A DNA stretch of 64,000 nt, taken from contig OZ023210.1 in NCBI GenBank assembly GCA_963995525.1, positions 2,149,775-2,213,774 on the forward strand, in the 5' to 3' direction. The DNA is from Escarpia spicata. Its lineage: Eukaryota; Annelida; Polychaeta; Sabellida; Siboglinidae. The notes beneath the pieces are model-generated. The model ran no database searches. It was not told the origin of the DNA and was given only the letters and a program-made list of their open reading frames with translations. Positions within the stretch are counted from its first letter, which is position 1. Every line of letters begins with the position of its first letter. Below, in pieces: positions 57,829-64,000 of the stretch. A program made the translations under genes and the position numbers.

Positions 57829-59388
57829 GTGAGTGCTCAGTGAGACACGGGTGAGTCAGGGATATACTCAGTGAGGCACGGGTGAGTCAGGGATATACTC
57901 AGTGAGACACGGGTGAGTCAGGGATATACTCAGTGAGACACGGGTGAGTCAGGAATATACTCAGTGAGACATGGGTGAGTCAGGGATATACTCAGTGAGA
58001 CATGGGTGAGTCAGGGATATACTCAGTGAGACACGGGTGAGTCAGGAATATACTCAGTGAGACACGGGTGAGTCAGGAATATACTCAGTGAGACACAGGT
58101 GAGTCAGGGATATACTCAGTGAGACATGGGTGAGTCAGGGATATACTCTGTGAGACACGAGTGATTCAGAGATATACTCTGTGAGACACGAGTGATTCAG
58201 AGATATACTCAGTGAGACACGGGTTAGTCAGGGATATACTCAGTGAGACATGGGTGAGTCAGGGATATACTCAGTGAGACACGGGTGAGTCAGGGATATA
58301 CTCAGTGAGACAAGGGTGAGTCAGGGATATACTCGGTGAAACAAGTGTGAGTCAAGGATGTACTCGGTGAGACAAGGGTGAGTTGGGGTTATACTCAGTA
58401 AGAAACGGGTGAGTGAGGGATATACTCAGTGAAACAAGTGTGAGTCAAGGATGTACTCAGTGAGACAAGGGTGAGTTGGGGTTATACTCAGTAAGAAACG
58501 GGTGAGTGAGGGATATACTCAGTGAGACACGGGTGAGTCGGGGATATACTCAGTAAGAAACGGGTGAGTCAGGGATATACTCAGTAAGACATGGGTGAGT
58601 CAGGGATGTACTCAGTGAGACACGGGTGAGTCAGGAATATAGTCTGTGAGACACGAGTGATTCAGGGATATACTCAGTGAGACATGGGTGAGTCAGGAAT
58701 ATACTCAGTGAGACACGGGTGAGTCAGGAATATACTCGGTGAGACATGGGTGAGTCAGGGTTATACTCAGTGAGACACGGGTGAGTCAGGGATATACTCG
58801 GTGAGACACGGGTGAGTCAGGAATATACTCAGTGAGACACGGGTTAGTCAGGGATATACTCGGTGAGACATGGGTGAGTCAGGGATATACTCAGTGAGAC
58901 ACGGGTGAGTCAGGGATATACTCAGTGAGACAAGGGTGAGTCAGGGATATACTCAGTGAAACAAGTGTGAGTCAGGGATATACTCAGTGAGACAAGGGTG
59001 AGTTGGGGTTATACTCAGTAAGAAACGGGTGAGTGAGGGATATACTCAGTGAGACAAGGGTGAGTTGGGGTTATACTCAGTAAGAAACGGGTGAGTGAGG
59101 GATATACTCAGTGAGACACGGGTTAGTCAGGGATATACTCAGTGAGACATGGGTGAGTCAGGGATATACTCAGTGAGACACGGGTGAGTCAGGGATATAC
59201 TCAGTGAGACAAGGGTGAGTTGGGGTTATACTCAGTAAGAAACGGGTGAGTGAGGGATATACTCAGTGAGACACGGGTGAGTCGGGGATATACTCAGTAA
59301 GAAACGGGTGAGTGAGGGATATACTCTGTGAGACACGGGTGAGTCAGCAATATACTCAGTGAGTCAAGGATATACTCGGTGAGACACG
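57829..59388 (+). repeat. 31-bp splice-donor minisatellite, about 50 copies
   Basis: It begins at the exon 5 donor itself. The unit GTGAGTCAGGGATATACTCA + GTGAGACACGG repeats with scattered substitutions (ATGGG, AAGGG, TTGGGG variants). Most units keep CGGGTGAGTCAG, a near-perfect 5' splice site. It is interrupted by the hAT element and resumes at 63880. Confidence 0.95.
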
Positions 59389-59648
59389 TAGTGCTGGTTC
59401 GATACCAGAATTCTTCGATGTTGATTGATACCAGAATTTTGTTCAATACTCGATACTTACGTTGTAAGTCTAATTCATATACAGTATAGATCCCAATAGA
59501 AACACACTATCCGTCTAGACTAATGGCATAGAAGCACACACTGTTTTTCATTAGGGAAACATAGATTTTTCATGAATGAATGCATGCTAGACATAACTGA
59601 TGGCAATACTGTTGCTAGCGCCACCTTGCAGATGCTTGATAGGTCATT

Positions 59649-62560
59649 CATAATAATAATAATAATAATAATAAGATAACTTCTATTGCGCCTAAATCCT
59701 TGGAAACCAAGCTCAGAGGCGCATCAAAACAAAAGGGTTGGTCAATCTCAAAGTCCATAAGTAGTTTTCCAGTTGTCAACAGATGGGTCAAGGCGCTAGG
59801 GAGCTAAGGTGGATAAGCAAGGTTGTAAAGATACGTTTTTAAATGACGACGGAATTTTGTAATATTTTCAACTGATCTAACACTAAGAGGAAGCATATTC
59901 CAAAGAGTTGGTGCAGCAACAGAAAAAGCCCTAGTTCCAATGTTAGTGTTGGCTCTAGGAACAAAAAGTAGGTCAGAACTAGATGATCGAAGCTGGATAG
60001 ATTTTCTTACAGGAGTAAGCAATAAATGCAAATAAGATGGTTGCTTATTGGACAGTGCCTGATATGTAATGGTACAGATCTTAAAAATTATACGATATCG
60101 TACAGGAAGCCAATGTAAAGACTTCAAAAGTGGCACAGAGCGAGAAAAACGAGGAGATCTTGTAACTACTCTTGCTAGACAATTTTGGACACGCTGAAGT
60201 TTTGTGATATCCTTGCTAGCGATATTATAAAGGAGGGAATTGCAATAGTCAATTCTGCTGCTAACAAGCGCTGTTGCAATAGTCTTAGCAACAGAAAATG
60301 ACATATACCGGCGAATACGACGAAGATCACGAATATGATAAAAACAGCAGCGACATGTTTGAGATATATGTTGTCGGAAATTGAAGTTTCTATCAAAGAT
60401 TACTCCTAGATTACGCACCGAGGTTGCTGGCGTGATGTACTGATTCAAAATACGCGTAGGGAAAAAACCATCCAGTTTACAACGCTGCATTCGAGTACCA
60501 ATAATGATCAATTCAGTTTTAGTTGCATTTAATTTCAACTTGCTGTCAGTCATCCAATGGAAGATATCTTGAAGGCAATCACTAAGTTGGTTAAGGGAGC
60601 GATTTGTATCCGGGGTAGCCAACGAAATGTAAATCTGAGTGTCATCAGCATAAAGATGATGATCTAAGTTATGTTTTTGTATAACAGAGCTTAGTGGCGT
60701 GGTGTAAAGAGTAAAAAGCAAAGGCCCAAGAACAGAACCCTGGGGAACACCAAATAAAGCCGGCAGTGCAGCTGAAAAGCAGTTCCCAATCTATCAGTTA
60801 GATACGAAGAAAACCAGCTCAGAGCTGTGCCAGATATGCCGTACCACTTTAATAGGCGTTCAATGAGAATGCTGTGATCAATCGTGTCAAACGCGGCAGA
60901 GAGATCTAGTAAGGTAAGTGCAGTCACTTTACCATTATTAATGTTCAAGGTAATGTCATTATGAACCTTTAAAAGGGCAGTCTCTGTTGAATGAAACTGC
61001 TTATATGCTGATTGTGACACATTAGTTAACACATTTGTGCTAATGTGAGACCTTAGACGACTTGCTACAACCTTTTCTAGTATTTTGGAAATGAAGCTGA
61101 GATTAGAAATAGGTCTATAACTGTTTAGGTCTTGCTTAGGCAGAGATGACTTCTTAAGAAGTGGTGTGACATGGGCGTATTTAAAATCATCAGGAAAACA
61201 GCCAGAGCAAAGTGATGCATTTATAATATTTGTTATAGGTCCAATTAGTGTATCGAGACATGCTTTTAGCAGCATTGTTGGAAATGGATCAAGTGCACAA
61301 GATTTATTTGGGGAGGACATAATTATTTTCCTAACTTCATCAACTGTTGCAGGTTCAAATGATACAAGTTGAGAATTTACTTGTGGAAAGTCCACACTGA
61401 CATTACTTATATTATGATGTGGGAAAGCAGAACGAATGATACTGATTTTATTCTTGAAGTGACTAGAGAACGAATCACATAGAGACTTAATTGACATATG
61501 ATCAGGTAACGATGGAGTAGGCCGTCTGTGTAGAATGTTATTGATGCAGTTCCATAACTGACGCGGATTATCAGACTTATTTATTACCATATCTGTAAAA
61601 TAATCTGATTTAGCTTTAGCCATTTGTCTGTTACAGAGGTGACATTGCTTAGAATAACGCGATCTATCTAATGGCGAGCGTGATTTGCGCCATACACGCT
61701 CTAAATAACGACGACGCCTTTTAGATAGTATAATTTCAGAAGTCATCCATGGAGCCGGTGGCCTTTCTGACACCCATTTGGATTTTATAGGTGCATGTTT
61801 GTCAAGTAGTGCATTGAGTACTTGACAGTACTGTTTATATAAGTCAGATAGATGTTTTTTTGGATCTGTGATAAGGTCAGATATAAGGATATCAGCCATT
61901 AAAGCTGTAATGTCAATCCTATGAATGGCTCTGTAAGACACATTGTGTTTCGATTGTAAAGGGGCTATAGAACCATTAATATTGGCAATGACAGTATGGT
62001 GGTCTGATAACCCATCTGAAACAGTAGGTGCTTGGATATTATTACAAGTTGAACGGGTAATCAAGAGGTCAAGCCAATGGCCATGTATATGTGTCGAAAA
62101 GGTAACATGTTGTTTCAAATCAAATGATGCCAGAATATCATCAAACGTAGTTGTAGTTGAAGAAGGTATATCCAAATGTAGATTAAAATCACCAAGAATG
62201 TAAAATTCTGAGTGAATGACTGCCAGATTTTCCAACATATCCTGAAAGTCTTCAAAGAAATTGGCAGGATGTCCTGGAGGGCGATAGATACAAACAAAGT
62301 GTGCGGAGAAAGAAGAATCTGAAATTTCAGCAAAGATGGACTCAAAACTAGAGTATTCAGGGTTAGAATGTAATTTAACTTTGAACTGCTGTGATATAAA
62401 AAAGCCAACACCACCTCCTCGGCCGACTAAACGTGGTCGATGGTGAAAGGTGTAACCAGAAGGGGAAACGTCAGCAATGCATGCATGTGTATCATGTGGT
62501 CTAAGCCAGTGTGCATGTGTGCCTTTAGCTGCAACATGTTGCATTCTTTTTATGTGCCGA
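59649..62560 (-). mobile_element. LINE C inside the hAT element
   Basis: A minus-strand APE-type LINE with a 3' tail of ATT repeats (59649-59675 on plus as AATAAT). It is 5'-truncated within the endonuclease. Two frames cover the rest. It is related in 3' end style to the insert at 37156. Confidence 0.88.
59804..60721 (-). pseudogene. LINE C reverse transcriptase, C-terminal half
   Basis: 305 codons: [30 protein letters not shown] (catalytic Asp pair), the thumb, [39 protein letters not shown] and [14 protein letters not shown], the complete natural C-terminus. It is open throughout. It is frame-shifted against the upstream frame near 60700-60790, where the GVPQGS block is damaged. Confidence 0.92.
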
Positions 62561-62568
62561 TGTTGCAT
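60691..62568 (-). pseudogene. LINE C endonuclease and N-terminal RT
   Basis: 625 open codons. The endonuclease lacks its first part, but has FILGDFNLHLD (as YILGDFNLHLD), HGHWLDLLITR and SDHHTVIAN. A linker follows. RT begins near the SCALDPFPTMLLKA block, then LNSYRPISNLSFISKILEKV, STETALLKVHNDI and LLDLSAAFDTIDH (motif A). The first codons (MQHRHIKRMQH) are probably flanking sequence read by chance. Confidence 0.92.
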
Positions 62569-62569
62569 C

Positions 62570-63139
62570 AGTCAGTTTGGTAGATGTGCACTGCTGACTA
62601 TGTATGTTTGAAAAAGTGTTGCCTGGTACCACTTTTGAGAAACAAATAGTCATGCACCAAAGTCTCAGCACACGCTCTGAGCGTCTTTTGGGAACTATAG
62701 TAGTCTATACGGTACACCTATTCAGTTTTCAACTTAACCATTGATACATACTAATTGATATAGTTATGCAAACAATGATTAATATGCAATTTTCATTTTA
62801 TTTCAATAACCAAATAACAGTTGTAAATTGTAATTGTTTAATTCTAATTTATAAATTTTGTAAAAGTAATTGTAATGTAACATTAAAACAATACAGTATT
62901 TCAAACAATAGCAATATAATACCTAGTAGTAATAAATAAATAAAACTGGTAGTCACATCGCGTACGTCACTTCTTGACGCTGTCGCCGCAGTAGACTCTG
63001 CAACCGATGGCGATTCACTTCGACTGTAACTACTACTAAATGTCCATTGCTTGGTTTTTGACGAAAAAAATGTTGATGGAACACGTCGTTCTCGTTGACA
63101 TTGTTACTGTTAGTCAGTGTTACTGTTACCACGACTTCC
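62570..63139. other. hAT interior, non-coding
   Basis: AT-rich, no gene seen. It would be expected to hold transposase if the element were autonomous. Confidence 0.5.
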
Positions 63140-63367
63140 TTAAATCATCATGTTTTGGTAGTCTCTTGGATGATGGACAGTGACATGTTTCGTCAAATTC
63201 GATGTATTTCCCCCACAGGTTTGGGGGGAGCGTTTCTGGCATAGTAGACACTCTACAGTGTTTCCGTATTTGTTTTTTTTTAAATGCCAACTAGGCGATG
63301 TGCATTTTGACATTTTGTCATTCATCTTGGTTGAGCGAGTTCGGCAACCAGTGACGCCATCAAACAA
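63140..63367 (-). pseudogene. BED zinc finger of a hAT transposase
   Basis: 75 codons: SWHLKKNKYGNTVECLLCQK then NTSNLTKHVTVHHP. This is the BED-type C-x2-C...H-x4-H finger with the preceding W and the S-N-L helix, the usual N-terminal DNA-binding part of hAT (ZBED) transposases. The rest of the protein is absent. It lies in the right third of the element, reading inward. Confidence 0.78.
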
Positions 63368-63717
63368 AAAACCGCCACCAAACGGAACCTGGTTAAACGA
63401 GTCTAGTGTGTCGCGCTTGAATAATTATTTATATTATATTAAACTAGATTCATGAATACTAATCATACAAATCATTATTTATATACAGATTTTTTGGGAA
63501 ACTGACTCCACAATAAAGCTTTATAAAACCACTGAGGTGTTACATTTTATTATGTTTTTTTTTAAAAGAACCACGCCTAAGCGGCCTAATACATACAACA
63601 TAGTCAACCCTGTCAAGTTAGGAAGCGAAGCCCGCAGTGGAGTAGCCATACTTTCCGTACATCCGGCCATAACTTCGTCTTCGAAAATGATGTTACGTCT
63701 TCGCATCAACGTCAAAT

Positions 63718-63866
63718 GGTCTCGATATCGAAGTATAGGTATCGACAAGGTATCGAAATATCGAAGGTATCGAACTGTGGCCGTTCGATACCAAATATAT
63801 CGAAGTATCGCGATACCACGAAGTATCGGTATCGAACTTATCGCGTTACTTCGATATATCGAATAT
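63718..63866. repeat. subterminal TATCG motif cluster of the hAT element
   Basis: Many copies of TATCGA / GATACC in both orientations crowd the last 150 bases. The left end has GATACCAGAATT twice (59402, 59428). Such clusters bind hAT transposases. Confidence 0.7.
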
Positions 63867-63879
63867 AGAACCAGCACTA

Positions 63880-64000
63880 GAGACACGGGTGAATCAGGGA
63901 TAAACTCAGTGAAACACGGGTGAGTCGGGGATATACTCAGTGAGACACGGGTGAATCAGGGATATAACCAGTGAGACAAGGGTGAGTCAAGGATATACTC
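63880..64000 (+). repeat. 31-bp splice-donor minisatellite, resumed
   Basis: About four further units up to the window end, in the same phase as before the hAT insertion. The array continues outside the window. Confidence 0.93.

Larger units (their letters stand above)
59389..63879 (-). mobile_element. hAT DNA transposon, containing a LINE
   Basis: Ends TAGTGCTGGTTC...GAACCAGCACTA (12-bp perfect terminal inverted repeats) with GAGACACG on both sides (59381-59388, 63880-63887), the 8-bp duplication typical of hAT. Removing the insert and one duplication restores the phase of the 31-bp array. Near the right end a BED zinc finger is encoded on the minus strand. The transposase core was not found; a LINE fills most of the interior. 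63718-63866 is dense in TATCGA-type motifs. Confidence 0.88.

Overview
The window looks like nuclear DNA of a marine invertebrate, most likely a mollusc or another lophotrochozoan. The reasons are spliced exons with GT/AG borders, a very high load of Gypsy LTR elements, several APE-type LINEs, tRNA-headed SINEs, hAT and Tc1 debris, long simple repeats, and an uncharacterised gene family I know from such genomes. There is one 200-base assembly gap (21033-21232). Taxonomy is an inference from these signs only.

Layout. 1-0.8 kb: a candidate minus-strand exon abutting a 37-bp minisatellite. 1.17-6.74 kb: an old minus-strand Gypsy element (two LTRs, primer-binding site, polypurine tract, broken gag, protease, RT and integrase) carrying a broken copy of the uncharacterised family in its 5' half. 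7.24-12.41 kb: a younger plus-strand Gypsy element with two 178-bp LTRs and a perfect 5-bp target duplication; its integrase zinc finger has been blown up into 19 copies of a 38-bp unit. 12.4-24.4 kb: mostly non-coding, with a SINE, minisatellites and simple repeats. 24.5-33.5 kb: LINE wreckage (one piece shaped like a 5' inversion), a laminin-G-like exon (minus strand), a hAT-like MITE inside a LINE, and a second broken copy of the uncharacterised family. 34-36 kb: a truncated LINE, compound microsatellites and the last exon of an M14 metallocarboxypeptidase gene. 36.2-42.6 kb: Tc1 remnant, a LINE interrupted by a second LINE, and a roughly 1.1-kb direct duplication rich in GT repeats.

45.99 kb to the end is the 5' half of a recognisable single gene, METTL14, the RNA-binding partner of METTL3 in the nuclear m6A methyltransferase. 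Five coding exons (22 codons to the start of the methyltransferase domain) are readable on the plus strand. Its introns hold a LINE with another copy of the same family nested in it, a TIR element, a 72-bp minisatellite, a SINE, and a hAT transposon with 8-bp target duplications that itself contains a LINE.

The most striking observation is in METTL14. Intron 3 ends in 43 tandem copies of a 39-bp unit that reiterates the real 3' splice site and first bases of exon 4. Intron 5 begins with about 50 tandem copies of a 31-bp unit that reiterates the 5' splice site of exon 5. Use of upstream decoy acceptors or downstream decoy donors would add an in-frame stop almost at once. A similar but weaker case (37-bp array at an exon acceptor) lies at the left edge of the window. 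All other protein signals are transposon genes, nearly all broken.
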